Assembly (NCBI RefSeq): GCF_021206925.1
Contig: NZ_JAJPRF010000002.1
Location: 372,001 to 436,000 of the forward strand
Direction: 5' to 3'
DNA length: 64,000 nucleotides
From: Rhodoflexus caldus
Lineage (GTDB): Bacteria > Bacteroidota > Bacteroidia > Cytophagales > Thermoflexibacteraceae
Part shown: positions 18,021 through 26,849 of the stretch, one piece after another
Position numbering within the stretch: the first letter of the stretch is position 1
Layout: every line of letters begins with the position of its first letter
Translations under genes and position numbers: made by a program
Notes under the pieces: model-generated
What the model saw: the letters and a program-made list of their open reading frames with translations, nothing else
The model's database searches: none
What the model was told of the DNA's origin: nothing

Positions 18021-18664
18021 ATAATTTCACAAATAACGACAGCAACAACGAACAAGAACAAGACAACGAACGGTTGTTTTCAACCAAAGCGCTTGCCGAT
18101 TTTAAGCTGATAGACCGTGCTATTAATGGCGATGAAAAGGCTTATGCAGAACTGATGCGCCGTTATAAAAAGCCCGTTTATCATACTTTGCTGAAAATGG
18201 TACGCAACTCCGACGACGCTGACGACCTTACGATAGAAGCCTTCGCCAAAGCATTCAAAAATCTGCCCAAGTTCAAAAAAGAATACACTTTCAGTACATG
18301 GTTGTTCCGCATCGCTACCAACAATTGCATTGACTTCATCCGCCGCAAAAAACTGGAAACTACCAGCATCAGCACCGGTTATTCGGATGAAAACGGAGAC
18401 CCTATTGATATAGACATCCGCGATGAAAACCTCAATCCGCAGGAAAGCGCCATTAACGTACAAAAAATAGAAATTGTGCGCACAATGGTAACGTTGCTGC
18501 CCGATAAATACCAGCAGTTGGTACAACTACGCTACTTTGACGAACTTTCCTACGAAGAAATAGCACAACAACTCAACGCCCCCTTGGGTACGGTGAAAGC
18601 ACAACTTCACCGCGCAAGAGAGTTGCTGTACGATATTGCAAGGGCTAAAAAAGACATGATTTAA
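18011..18664 (+). CDS. ECF-type sigma factor (sigma-70 family)
   Basis: A 217-aa alternative sigma factor. Region 2 is seen in AINGDEKAYAELMRRY, DADDLTIEAFAKAFKNL and FSTWLFRIATNNCIDFIRR. Region 4 is seen in LPDKYQQLVQLRYFDELSYE and LGTVKAQLHRARELL. No anti-sigma gene follows; it sits instead between a GT2 gene (10-bp overlap) and a secreted hydrolase (TAATG overlap). It may belong to the constitutive SigW-like sigma factors of Bacteroidota that are found without a partner (inference). Confidence 0.93.
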   Translation: MEVNNFTNNDSNNEQEQDNERLFSTKALADFKLIDRAINGDEKAYAELMRRYKKPVYHTLLKMVRNSDDADDLTIEAFAKAFKNLPKFKKEYTFSTWLFRIATNNCIDFIRRKKLETTSISTGYSDENGDPIDIDIRDENLNPQESAINVQKIEIVRTMVTLLPDKYQQLVQLRYFDELSYEEIAQQLNAPLGTVKAQLHRARELLYDIARAKKDMI

Positions 18665-20292
18665 TGAATCGCAAATTAACCTTATGGGGCTTATGGATTT
18701 TTTCTGTAAGCCTTTTTTACCTGCTTTGTCCGCCCGCATCGGCTCAAACATCGCCCAAACGCGAATTTAGGGCTGTATGGATTGCTACGGTTGCCAATAT
18801 AGATTGGCCTTCGGCCAAAGGGCTGCCCACTGTACGTCAGCAAGATGAGTTTATCAACTTGCTGGACTTCCACAGGCGCACAGGCATGAATGCGGCAATC
18901 GTTCAGGTGCGCCCTGCCACCGATGCGTTCTATTTCAGTGCACAGGAAATGTGGTCGGAGTGGCTCACCGGCAAGCAAGGCCTCATGCCCGAGCCTTACT
19001 ACGACCCGCTCCAATTCATGATTGCCGAAACCCATCGGCGGGGCATGGAGTTTCATGCGTGGATAAATCCCTATCGCGCCCAATTTGAAGGCGATTCGCT
19101 GCGGGTACACCCCGAGCACATCACCCGCCGCAAACCGGAGTGGTTCGTAACTTACGGAAAATCCAAAGTATTCAACCCGGGCATCCCCGAAGTGCGGCAG
19201 TACATTACCGATATCGTAGCCGATATTGTGCGCCGCTACGATGTAGATGCCATCCACTTTGACGATTACTTTTATCCTTACCAAATTCAGGGGCAGGTTT
19301 TCAACGATTCGGCTACTTACAGGCAATACGGCAAATCCTTTGCAAAAATAGACGACTGGCGACGCGATAATGTCAATCGGCTTGTAGAGGCTATCTCACT
19401 GCAAATCAGGCATATAAAACCCTATGTAAAATTTGGCATCAGCCCGTTTGGGGTTTGGCGCAACCGCTCGCAAGACCCGCGCGGCTCTGCAACACAAGGG
19501 GGGCAAACCTGTTACGACCATTTGTATGCCGATATTCGCCTGTGGTTAGAAAAAGGCTGGATTGACTACGTAGCCCCGCAAGCCTATTTCAGCATTGAGT
19601 TTGACAAAGTTCCTTACAAAACACTGGTAGATTGGTGGGCAGATAACAGCTTCGGCAGGCATGTGTACGTAGGGCACGCCCCCTACAAAATCGCTCCCGA
19701 CGGCAACGACCCGCATTGGGCAAAACCCACCCAAATACCTGAGCAAGTGCGGTACAACCGCCGTAAAAACGGCAAAGTACACGGCAGCATTTATTTCAGT
19801 TCCAAATCGCTGGTGCGCAACCCCAATGGTGTCGCCGATTCGCTCCGAACCAATTTCTACAAGCACACAGCGCTGTTGCCGCTTATGCCATGGAAAAAAG
19901 GCAGCCCTCCCCCACCGCCTTCGGGTTTGGAAGTATTACCCTCCAAAAAAGGGGCGCTGCTGCGTTGGAATCCGCCCCCTAAACTTACGGCAACCGAAAA
20001 TACGGCAAAGTACCACGCCATTTATCGGGTAAAAGCCAATGAACCATTTGATTTGAACAATCCCGCGCAGATGATTGCGCTAACCGGTACGGAAGGCTTC
20101 TTTTTAGATGACACTTTTCCTGCCGACGGCGAATATCGGTATGCAGTAACCGCACTGAGCCGTATGCACCACGAAAGCACGGCCGTATATTCGCATGCTA
20201 TCAGGCTTCGCGCGCCCGGTGCATGGACAGACTTTGTGATTACACTTATCAATACCTATCGGCAAGCACCCAAAAACGGCAAAAAGCAGTAA
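18664..20292 (+). CDS. Secreted GHL10-type glycoside hydrolase with C-terminal FnIII domain
   Basis: A secreted family-10-like glycosyl hydrolase (DUF187/GHL10) that probably acts on cell-surface or peptidoglycan-associated glycans. Signal peptide 1-27 ends PPASA. The TIM-barrel part carries REFRAVWIATVANIDWPS, AAIVQVRPATDAFYFS, DAIHFDDYFYPY and KFGISPFGVWRNRS. The last roughly 100 residues (from SGLEVLPSKKGALLRWNPP) look like a fibronectin type III fold. 542 aa; its ATG overlaps the sigma-factor stop by one base, so the three genes from 16881 form one unit, ended by the hairpin at 20301. Confidence 0.92.
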   Translation: MNRKLTLWGLWIFSVSLFYLLCPPASAQTSPKREFRAVWIATVANIDWPSAKGLPTVRQQDEFINLLDFHRRTGMNAAIVQVRPATDAFYFSAQEMWSEWLTGKQGLMPEPYYDPLQFMIAETHRRGMEFHAWINPYRAQFEGDSLRVHPEHITRRKPEWFVTYGKSKVFNPGIPEVRQYITDIVADIVRRYDVDAIHFDDYFYPYQIQGQVFNDSATYRQYGKSFAKIDDWRRDNVNRLVEAISLQIRHIKPYVKFGISPFGVWRNRSQDPRGSATQGGQTCYDHLYADIRLWLEKGWIDYVAPQAYFSIEFDKVPYKTLVDWWADNSFGRHVYVGHAPYKIAPDGNDPHWAKPTQIPEQVRYNRRKNGKVHGSIYFSSKSLVRNPNGVADSLRTNFYKHTALLPLMPWKKGSPPPPPSGLEVLPSKKGALLRWNPPPKLTATENTAKYHAIYRVKANEPFDLNNPAQMIALTGTEGFFLDDTFPADGEYRYAVTALSRMHHESTAVYSHAIRLRAPGAWTDFVITLINTYRQAPKNGKKQ

Positions 20293-20297
20293 AAAAC

Positions 20298-20327
20298 TAA
20301 GCCATCCCGAGTTGCAGGATGGCTTTT
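20298..20327. terminator. Intrinsic terminator shared by converging genes
   Basis: gccatcc (20301-20307) pairs with ggatggc (20317-20323), flanked by an A-rich left side and a TTTTA run on the right. It lies just after the hydrolase stop and faces the TonB-domain gene, so it can work in both directions. Confidence 0.75.
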
Positions 20328-20355
20328 ACTGTATAGTGAAACAAATGGCTATTAT

Positions 20356-20964
20356 TTAGTTCAGTTTGAACTTGATAGGGAGTGTAACACGTTGCGCAAC
20401 AGGCTCGCCTTTATTGATAGCGGGTTTCCATTTTTCGCCTTGTTTTACTACACGCACCGCCTCTTCGTCGCAACCATAGCCAATGCCTTTGCCGGGTTGC
20501 ACCCGCACATCTTCAAGGCTGCCGTCTTTTTTTACAACAAACTCAACAAATACCTGCCCTTCCGCATTGTGCTTTTTGGCCTCTTCGGGATATTGCAGCG
20601 ATGTTTTAATATAGCGGTAATAAGAAGGATAGCCACTGGCCGGTTCTGCGGGCTGGTCGGCTACAACTACCACCTCCTCGTCCACTTTCTTAGGCTTTTC
20701 TGTTTTTACGACAGGCTTCTTTTCTTCCGCTTTTTTTACGGGTTCTTCTTTTTTGGGTTCGGGTTTTGGTTCAGGTTGTGCAACTTCCTGCTTCGGAGGC
20801 TCTGTTGCAGGAGTGCTCGCCGAAGTTACCGCAGGTTTCACCTCCTCAACAACAGGCTGCTCCTCTGTTTTCGTTTCCTGTTTTGCAGGCTCTTGACATG
20901 CCCACATTAAACATGCCCCTGCCACTATGGCATAATTGTACCAATGTGTAAATCTGGTTTTCAT
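20356..20964 (-). CDS. TonB C-terminal-domain lipoprotein
   Basis: The protein has 202 aa. Instead of the single transmembrane anchor of TonB it begins with a lipoprotein signal peptide ending LMWAC (Cys23). Residues 24 to about 105 are rich in Pro, Lys and Glu, as in TonB spacers. The rest is a TonB C-terminal fold: YPEEAKKHNAEGQVFVEFVV, GSLEDVRVQPGKGIGYGCDEEA and KPAINKGEPVAQRVTLPI. Such domains contact TonB-dependent transporters. With a lipid anchor it would act in the periplasm, bound to the inner or outer membrane, rather than in an ExbBD complex; no exbB or exbD is near. Confidence 0.85.
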   Translation of the reverse strand: MKTRFTHWYNYAIVAGACLMWACQEPAKQETKTEEQPVVEEVKPAVTSASTPATEPPKQEVAQPEPKPEPKKEEPVKKAEEKKPVVKTEKPKKVDEEVVVVADQPAEPASGYPSYYRYIKTSLQYPEEAKKHNAEGQVFVEFVVKKDGSLEDVRVQPGKGIGYGCDEEAVRVVKQGEKWKPAINKGEPVAQRVTLPIKFKLN

Positions 20965-21125
20965 AGAATCTTTAACAAATGATGTACGAAAATTATATGT
21001 TATGATTAGTGGTATGTGAGATAATTAGGAAGAAATTTTGTCAATCAATTGCTGACTATTTCTTTACAATAAGGGGCTACGGTGAGTGTTACAATTTAAG
21101 TGCCAAACAAATAACAAACAAATCT

Positions 21126-21133
21126 TAACTTTG
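21126..21133 (+). promoter_or_regulatory. -7 promoter element (TAACTTTG) directly before rsgA
   Basis: TAACTTTG matches TAnnTTTG and ends only 4 bases before the rsgA ATG at 21138, implying a very short or absent leader. Confidence 0.5.
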
Positions 21134-21137
21134 GCAC

Positions 21138-22067
21138 ATGAAGCAACGCGGATTAATTATGCGCTCAACCGGCTCATGGTACGACGTTCGGGATGAGCAA
21201 GGCAATAGGTACAAAGGCAGGCTGCGCGGGAAGCACAAACTACACGGCAACAAAGTAACCAATCCGGTTGCGGTAGGCGACTATGTGGAGTTTGTTATTG
21301 AAGATACAACCGAGGGGACTGTACTTATTACTGATATACTGCCCCGTGAAAACTATATCAGCCGCAAGTCGCCGCACAAAATGGCTTTTGCCCACATTAT
21401 CGCCGCCAACATAGACCAAGCGCTGCTTATGGCAACGGTAGCGCTGCCCCGCACCTCTACCGGATTTATTGACCGTTTTTTGGTTTCGGCCGAATCGTTC
21501 CGTATCCCTGTTACCATCTTATTCAATAAATCCGACCTTTTAGACGAGGAAGCGCTTGCCTATCAGCAAGAATTGATGGAAACCTATGAGAAAATCGGCT
21601 ATCAATGTTTAGCGATTTCGGCTTTGCACGGCAACAACCTGTCGCCCGTGAAAGAACTGCTTGCCGGAAAAAAAACACTCATCGCCGGGCATTCCGGCAC
21701 AGGCAAATCCACGCTGTTGAATAGTTTAAATCCTCAATTAAACCTTCGCACATCTGCCATTTCGGAGTTTGCGGGCAAGGGCGTACACACTACCACCTTC
21801 GCCGAAATGTTTGAGTTAGCCCCCGAAACCTTTCTGATTGATACACCCGGTATCAAAGAACTTGGTTTGGCCGATATGGAAAATGAGCCTATTGCTCATT
21901 ATTTCCCCGAAATGCGTGCCTGCCTCGGCATGTGCCGCTACCCAGACTGCAAACACATACAAGAGCCTGACTGTGAGGTGGTTAAACGTGTCAAGTCAGG
22001 AGAAATCGCTCATTCGCGTTACCTGAGCTATCTCAGTATGTTGGAAAATGAGGATAACAGGCGTTAA
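21138..22067 (+). CDS. rsgA: Ribosome small subunit-dependent GTPase A
   Basis: This circularly permuted GTPase checks late assembly of the 30S subunit. It has an N-terminal OB fold (GLIMRSTGSWYDVRDEQG), NKSD (130-133, G4), GHSGTGKSTLLN (G1, 184 onward), DTPG (235-238, G3), and a zinc-binding tail with Cys266, Cys271, His273 and Cys279. 309 aa. The ATG at 21138 keeps the first strand of the OB fold; Met8 (21159) would remove part of it. Confidence 0.96.
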   Translation: MKQRGLIMRSTGSWYDVRDEQGNRYKGRLRGKHKLHGNKVTNPVAVGDYVEFVIEDTTEGTVLITDILPRENYISRKSPHKMAFAHIIAANIDQALLMATVALPRTSTGFIDRFLVSAESFRIPVTILFNKSDLLDEEALAYQQELMETYEKIGYQCLAISALHGNNLSPVKELLAGKKTLIAGHSGTGKSTLLNSLNPQLNLRTSAISEFAGKGVHTTTFAEMFELAPETFLIDTPGIKELGLADMENEPIAHYFPEMRACLGMCRYPDCKHIQEPDCEVVKRVKSGEIAHSRYLSYLSMLENEDNRR

Positions 22068-22152
22068 TCGTTGCACCATTTTTGCAAATCAACTCCCTGA
22101 TATGTTAACTTGCATCGTAATTCTTTAAATCATTCAACTAAATCATCAAATT

Positions 22153-23034
22153 ATGAAGCATCTGAAATCGTGGCGTTTCGCTCTGGGAAGCCTGATTATT
22201 GCTGCACTTGCCGCTTGCTCAGGGGGAGGCAGTGCCGAATATGACAAACTCAAACAAGAAAACGAGGAATTAGTTGCCAAAATTCGCAAAGACAGCCTTT
22301 ACATTGCCGGTTTAAATTCGGAAATGGACGAATTATATGCGAACTTGGATACCATGCGCGCACGCGAAGAACGCATCCGACAAGCCGCTGCCAAAATGCG
22401 CGCCGGCAGTATGAGCGGCCGTGAAGGTTCTCTGACCATTGACCAAAGTTTTGCCGAGCTGGAACGACTCAACAAAGAAAACCAGCAAAAAATTGCACAG
22501 TTGCAAAGCAAATTGTCTAAGGCAGGTAAAGAAAATGCTTTCCTGCAAAAAATGGTAGATGAACTCCAAAAGTCCATTCAGGATAAAGACAATCAAATTA
22601 AAGACTTGCAAATTACCATTGCATCTTTGCAAGAGGAAGTGGCAGGTTTGAAGTCGCAGTATGCTGCCAAAGCCGAAGAACAAGAGCGCACACAAGCAGC
22701 CCTTGTTGAAACCCAAAATGAGCTATACAGCGTTTTCTATGCCATCGGCACTCGCAAAGAATTGGAAAACAGAGGCGTAATTGATGCAAAAGGCTTATTC
22801 AACAAAAATAAAGACCTGAATGCCAATATTGATGAATCTAAATTCACCAAATTGGACAGCAGAACTGCTACTGAGATTGAAATCGGTAATTATAAGGCTA
22901 AAAGAGTAGAGTTAGTGCCTGCACGGAGCTCTTCCAGCTATCAGTTGGTGGAATCCGGCAACTCCGTAACGCTGAAAATCACAGACCCCAAAACTTTCTG
23001 GAAAACCAAGTTTGTTGCCATCGTAGTAAAGTAA
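22153..23034 (+). CDS. Coiled-coil lipoprotein (resembles proteins named Cbp1-type adhesin)
   Basis: The protein has 293 aa. The lipoprotein signal peptide ends LAAC (Cys22) followed by SGGGS, and Gly-rich residues after Cys often mark surface export in Bacteroidota. Residues 30-200 form a long coiled coil rich in Glu, Lys and Gln (two heptad-rich stretches around AMSGREGSLT). A small globular end follows (from LYSVFYAIGTRKELENRGV). The layout matches lipoproteins annotated in related bacteria as Cbp1 family collagen-binding adhesin; the binding activity is not shown by the sequence. Followed by a strong terminator. Confidence 0.8.
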   Translation: MKHLKSWRFALGSLIIAALAACSGGGSAEYDKLKQENEELVAKIRKDSLYIAGLNSEMDELYANLDTMRAREERIRQAAAKMRAGSMSGREGSLTIDQSFAELERLNKENQQKIAQLQSKLSKAGKENAFLQKMVDELQKSIQDKDNQIKDLQITIASLQEEVAGLKSQYAAKAEEQERTQAALVETQNELYSVFYAIGTRKELENRGVIDAKGLFNKNKDLNANIDESKFTKLDSRTATEIEIGNYKAKRVELVPARSSSSYQLVESGNSVTLKITDPKTFWKTKFVAIVVK

Positions 23035-23050
23035 TCGTTATCATTTACCA

Positions 23051-23085
23051 AAAGCCGCCTGTATTCACTTGCAGGCGGCTTTTTT
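23051..23085 (+). terminator. Strong intrinsic terminator
   Basis: gccgcctg (23054-23061) pairs perfectly with caggcggc (23072-23079) and is followed by six Ts. It lies 20 bp after the coiled-coil lipoprotein stop. Confidence 0.88.
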
Positions 23086-23166
23086 GTCATTAAAACGCTT
23101 TTTTTATTCAAAAAAATGAAACAAATTGCATAGTATGGGTATTAAAGGACATAAGCCTTTGCATAT

Positions 23167-23784
23167 ATGACCGATGACGAGATTATAGCCGCGCTTCAAA
23201 GCAATAATGAAACAGCCCGCAACAATGCCATGCGCCAACTGCTTGGGCTGCCCTATCGCAATATGATACGAAGTTTTCTTTTGAAAAATAGCGGCGACGA
23301 ATCGCACGTTGATGAACTGCATCAGACGGCCTTGTTGGAACTATTTGACCAAGTTCAACGGGGAAGATATCAGAAAAAAAACAATGCCTCATTAAAAACA
23401 TATATTTACTCCATTGTACGCAACCATTGGCTGAAAGACTTACAACGCCGTGGAAAACGCTACATTACCATTGAGGATACGGAGCAACTACCAATAATTG
23501 ACATCCTTGCGGATACTGTTTCATGGCAAGGAATGCAGCAGGCAACAGAAATGCTGGATAAACTACTTGCAGAATTTAGTCAAATAGCTGCCGATTGTGC
23601 GAAACTTTTAAAGGATACTTTTTATTATAATTTAGGAGATGGCGAAATTGCGCCACGTTACAATATAGCCAGTGTAACAACAGTACGCACCAGAAGACTG
23701 CGCTGTTTGGCTAAACTCCGTACGATGTGCGAAAAGCGTGGGCTGAGTTTTTCATCATTTGTAACCACTGCCTATGAAGCCTGA
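23167..23784 (+). CDS. ECF-like sigma factor of a sigma/anti-sigma pair
   Basis: The protein has 205 aa. Region 2 can be traced in DELHQTALLELFDQVQRGRY and ASLKTYIYSIVRNHWLKDLQRR. Region 4 is weaker (CAKLLKDTFYYNLGDGEIA, then VTTVRTRRLRCLAKL). It is divergent from the sigma factor at 18011. It overlaps the following anti-sigma-like gene by 11 bp, the normal arrangement of a sigma factor with its regulator. Confidence 0.85.
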   Translation: MTDDEIIAALQSNNETARNNAMRQLLGLPYRNMIRSFLLKNSGDESHVDELHQTALLELFDQVQRGRYQKKNNASLKTYIYSIVRNHWLKDLQRRGKRYITIEDTEQLPIIDILADTVSWQGMQQATEMLDKLLAEFSQIAADCAKLLKDTFYYNLGDGEIAPRYNIASVTTVRTRRLRCLAKLRTMCEKRGLSFSSFVTTAYEA

Positions 23785-26560
23785 TGATAATACAATAGAA
23801 AAAATACATGATTACCTCTGCGGCGTATTGGATGCTGAGAAAAAAATGCAATTTGAAAAAGAATTGCAGGAAAACGCCTCCTTGCGGGAAGAGGTTGCCA
23901 CGCAGAAGGAAATTATTCATGCTGTAGAAAATACCCATCATTACCTCTCCGGCATAATGGATACGGAGGAAAAAATGCAATTTGACAAAAAATTGCAGAC
24001 AGATGCCTCCTTGCGGGAAGAAGTTAATATGCAGCAGGAAATCATTTATGCTGTCCGCCGCATGGCAATGGCAGAGCAGTTACGCCTGTTGCAGCAGGAA
24101 GTTTTAAAAGAAGAAGGTGTACAAGAGCACAAGCAAGGCAACCAAGACGCCAAAATTATCCCTATTCGCCCGTATGCCCGCATCATCAGAATCGGGCTGG
24201 CTGTCGCAGGGATTGCCGCTGTACTTGTGCTTGGTTTTTGGATAACTCCGCTATTGCAAAACTATCTGTTCCCCGAACCGACCGTTGCAGTTGCCATTCC
24301 TCAACAATCGGAGTTTGTAAGCCCTATCAAGGGGCTGGAAGTGCCCGCTGAAATGCTTGAATTAGAAGCAGAAAAAGGCAAGACTTTCCGATTGCCGAGC
24401 GGTACGCAAATTAACGTACCACCCAATGCTTTCACCGATGAGAAGGGCACCAAAGTATCGGGGAAGGTACAAATCGTTTACAGGGAATATCATGACGGGC
24501 TAGAAGTGCTGGCAAGTGGTATTCCGCTGGAAATGGAAGAAAAACACATGGAAACCGTCGGCATGTTTGAAATCAGAGGCTACCGCAACGGCGAACCCCT
24601 GACCCTCAACGGCAGCATAGACGTACAACTTGCCTCATTTACCGATTCCCCCGGCTACAGCCATTTTCATCTGGCAAGCCACCGCACCGACGAAAGTACG
24701 GGGCAGCCCATTGTGCAGTGGCAGCAAATAACAGGTCTTTCCGAACTTATCATCAATGCGCGCAAACAAGCATACTTTGATTCGCTGAAAAAAGTTTATT
24801 ACGAACAAGCCGAAGCTCATGCCAAAACCGCTTTTGAGAACCAACAACTGAAAGCGCTGGAAAGCACCGTAAGCGGGTGGCAACTCAAAGCGGTGAAAAG
24901 CAACGTAATTATGAGTTGGCTCAATACGCAAGGCATGGAATACATAGGCTTCCAACCTGAGTATCAAGACCCAGACAGTGAGGAAATGTCATGGGTGAAA
25001 GCTGCCAAATGGCAAAAAGCCAATGCGGCTGTTGCCTCTTTTATGCCAATGGCGCAGGTAAGTATCCCCTCTATCACCGGTAATTTTGTCGAAGTCCGTT
25101 TCAGTAATGATGCTAAAAAGCTGATAATCAAAACAGCTAACAGCACACTCCTCTACCATTACAACGGGCAGCTAATCGGCAAAATTGCCATGAAAGATGC
25201 CGTGTTTACCTCTGACGGTGAACACATCATCGGCCTTTCCGATAAAAAAGAACTGCTTTGTTACCGCACTTCCGATGGCGCTTTTGTAACACAATACGGG
25301 CAACTCATTCCGACCAACAGCCGCGAATATGACCCTAAAATTAACAACAGTGAGCGCGCCATTACCACCTATGTAGGGCAGGTTATGGACTATGACATCT
25401 CTCCCGACGGCCAGCGCGTCGTTACCATTCATACCGATGAAAGCGCTGTACTGTGGGAAATTGGCGGGAAAATGATTAGCCGCCGCAAAGGACTCCCTAA
25501 AAGTTGGGTTACGGAGATTATGTTTACCAATCGGAACGGCACGGAAATGATTGGCAAAATGCACGACGGCACTATTCTCCGTATGAATGACCAATGGCAA
25601 TCGTTGGGCAGAAGCAATAGTTTCTCGCGTCCTCCCGACTATGACGGCGGTTTGTCGGAGAAAAAATGGACTATGACACTCAGTAACCAAACCCTCAAAC
25701 AACCCGATATAGACTTAGACCGCTTGAACAACAACAGCCGCATGGTGTATAAAAATGTAGCACAACACGCTTTCTATATCAACCGCAAACAACAGGACAC
25801 ATGGCAAGCTGTTGATACACTATATGTCGCAGGCATTGAGCGCGCATCGGCATATACCATCGCCCCCGATGGCCAGCGAATAGCTCTGCTATTGGGCAAA
25901 GACAAGTTGCAGATATGGCAAAAAACCGACACAGACAAGCAGATTTACCGTCTTTCGTTAGAAGGGGCATCGTTTGAAGCAGGCAGCAAAATTTTAGATG
26001 CGCCACAGGTGCATTTTTATACATATGTACAGCCCGGAGGCCGCCCGCAATTACGCAAACAACCACGGTTGGCAACTTTTGAAGAGTTGCGCCGACGCAA
26101 TCTGAAAGTAGCCGACCAAAAACTGCAATTTGCCCGCGAACAACACACCGAAGAGGCAGACTATCTGCGGGTTTTCCATGTTACCAAATTTGGCATTTAT
26201 CATGTAACGCGCCCGTTTGAAGAAGTAAAAGTGGCATACAGCCACCTGATATTCTCTGCCGAAAACAGCAGCGGCACAATGAAGTTGTTCCAATTGGCAG
26301 GTGCAGAACGAACAGTTATCATTCCTTTGGGCGAGTTTTCGCTGAACAACCCATCGCCCGTAACTTTTGACGCATCGGGCGGTCATTTGGTGGGCGTACT
26401 ACCCGGCGGCACGGTGTTGGTATTCTCAGCAAGGGATTTTGCAGACTGGCTGCGCGAAAACACCGCACAGGAAAACACCACTCCTCAGTTGGTATTTAAG
26501 CGGATAGACCCATCGGAAGTGAACTATCGGAAATTGAAACAGATACTCGAACAATCCTGA
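23774..26560 (+). CDS. Transmembrane anti-sigma-like protein with duplicated N-terminal module and beta-propeller
   Basis: The protein has 928 aa. Residues 11-53 and 54-96 are two copies of a 43-residue module of the type seen at the N-terminus of Bacteroidota anti-sigma factors (YLxGxxDxEEKMQFxKxLQ, then ASLREEVxxQxEII). A basic stretch precedes one transmembrane helix (about 138-160). The periplasmic part starts with a beta domain (LPSGTQINVPPNAF, YREYHDGLEVLASGIPLEM). WD40-like blades follow from about residue 430 (DISPDGQRVVTIHTDESAV, TIAPDGQRIALLLGKDKLQ). I infer that it holds the upstream sigma factor at the membrane and senses a periplasmic signal. The exact ligand is unknown. Confidence 0.85.
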   Translation: MKPDDNTIEKIHDYLCGVLDAEKKMQFEKELQENASLREEVATQKEIIHAVENTHHYLSGIMDTEEKMQFDKKLQTDASLREEVNMQQEIIYAVRRMAMAEQLRLLQQEVLKEEGVQEHKQGNQDAKIIPIRPYARIIRIGLAVAGIAAVLVLGFWITPLLQNYLFPEPTVAVAIPQQSEFVSPIKGLEVPAEMLELEAEKGKTFRLPSGTQINVPPNAFTDEKGTKVSGKVQIVYREYHDGLEVLASGIPLEMEEKHMETVGMFEIRGYRNGEPLTLNGSIDVQLASFTDSPGYSHFHLASHRTDESTGQPIVQWQQITGLSELIINARKQAYFDSLKKVYYEQAEAHAKTAFENQQLKALESTVSGWQLKAVKSNVIMSWLNTQGMEYIGFQPEYQDPDSEEMSWVKAAKWQKANAAVASFMPMAQVSIPSITGNFVEVRFSNDAKKLIIKTANSTLLYHYNGQLIGKIAMKDAVFTSDGEHIIGLSDKKELLCYRTSDGAFVTQYGQLIPTNSREYDPKINNSERAITTYVGQVMDYDISPDGQRVVTIHTDESAVLWEIGGKMISRRKGLPKSWVTEIMFTNRNGTEMIGKMHDGTILRMNDQWQSLGRSNSFSRPPDYDGGLSEKKWTMTLSNQTLKQPDIDLDRLNNNSRMVYKNVAQHAFYINRKQQDTWQAVDTLYVAGIERASAYTIAPDGQRIALLLGKDKLQIWQKTDTDKQIYRLSLEGASFEAGSKILDAPQVHFYTYVQPGGRPQLRKQPRLATFEELRRRNLKVADQKLQFAREQHTEEADYLRVFHVTKFGIYHVTRPFEEVKVAYSHLIFSAENSSGTMKLFQLAGAERTVIIPLGEFSLNNPSPVTFDASGGHLVGVLPGGTVLVFSARDFADWLRENTAQENTTPQLVFKRIDPSEVNYRKLKQILEQS
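23804..24061 (+). repeat. Tandem 129-bp duplication inside the anti-sigma-like gene
   Basis: Codons 11-53 and 54-96 align without gaps and share long identical runs at DNA level, such as the aaaaaatgcaatttga and gcctccttgcgggaaga stretches. The duplication therefore looks fairly recent. Confidence 0.85.
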
Positions 26561-26561
26561 T

Positions 26562-26849
26562 ATGCTGCAAAAAAGAACAATCTATTGGGCAGCTATCGGA
26601 TGGCTGGCGCTGCTATGTCTGGGTTTGGGCGTTGCAGCCCTTTATACAAAGCCCAAACCGCCGCTGAAGCCTCTGGCAGATGCTCTTTTACTCACCGATT
26701 TTTGCCTGACCACCGAAGCACGCTATCTGCGGCACTTCAACACTTTTGAGCCGATAGCACCCTTCCAGGATTTACCGGGCTATCATGAACACGCGCCTGC
26801 TTCTCCTTTTATTTACCCGATGATACAACAGCAGATTCGGGCAAAGTAA
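26562..26849 (+). CDS. Small single-pass membrane protein, unknown
   Basis: The protein has 95 aa. It starts one base after the anti-sigma-like stop, so it is very likely in the same operon. One transmembrane helix lies at about residues 8-28 (YWAAIGWLALLCLGLGVAAL), then a Pro-rich stretch (KPKPPLKPLA) and a short polar tail. I do not recognise a family. Its last 41 bases overlap the end of the convergent lytic transglycosylase gene, which is long for such an overlap. Function could be accessory to the sigma/anti-sigma pair. Confidence 0.6.
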   Translation: MLQKRTIYWAAIGWLALLCLGLGVAALYTKPKPPLKPLADALLLTDFCLTTEARYLRHFNTFEPIAPFQDLPGYHEHAPASPFIYPMIQQQIRAK

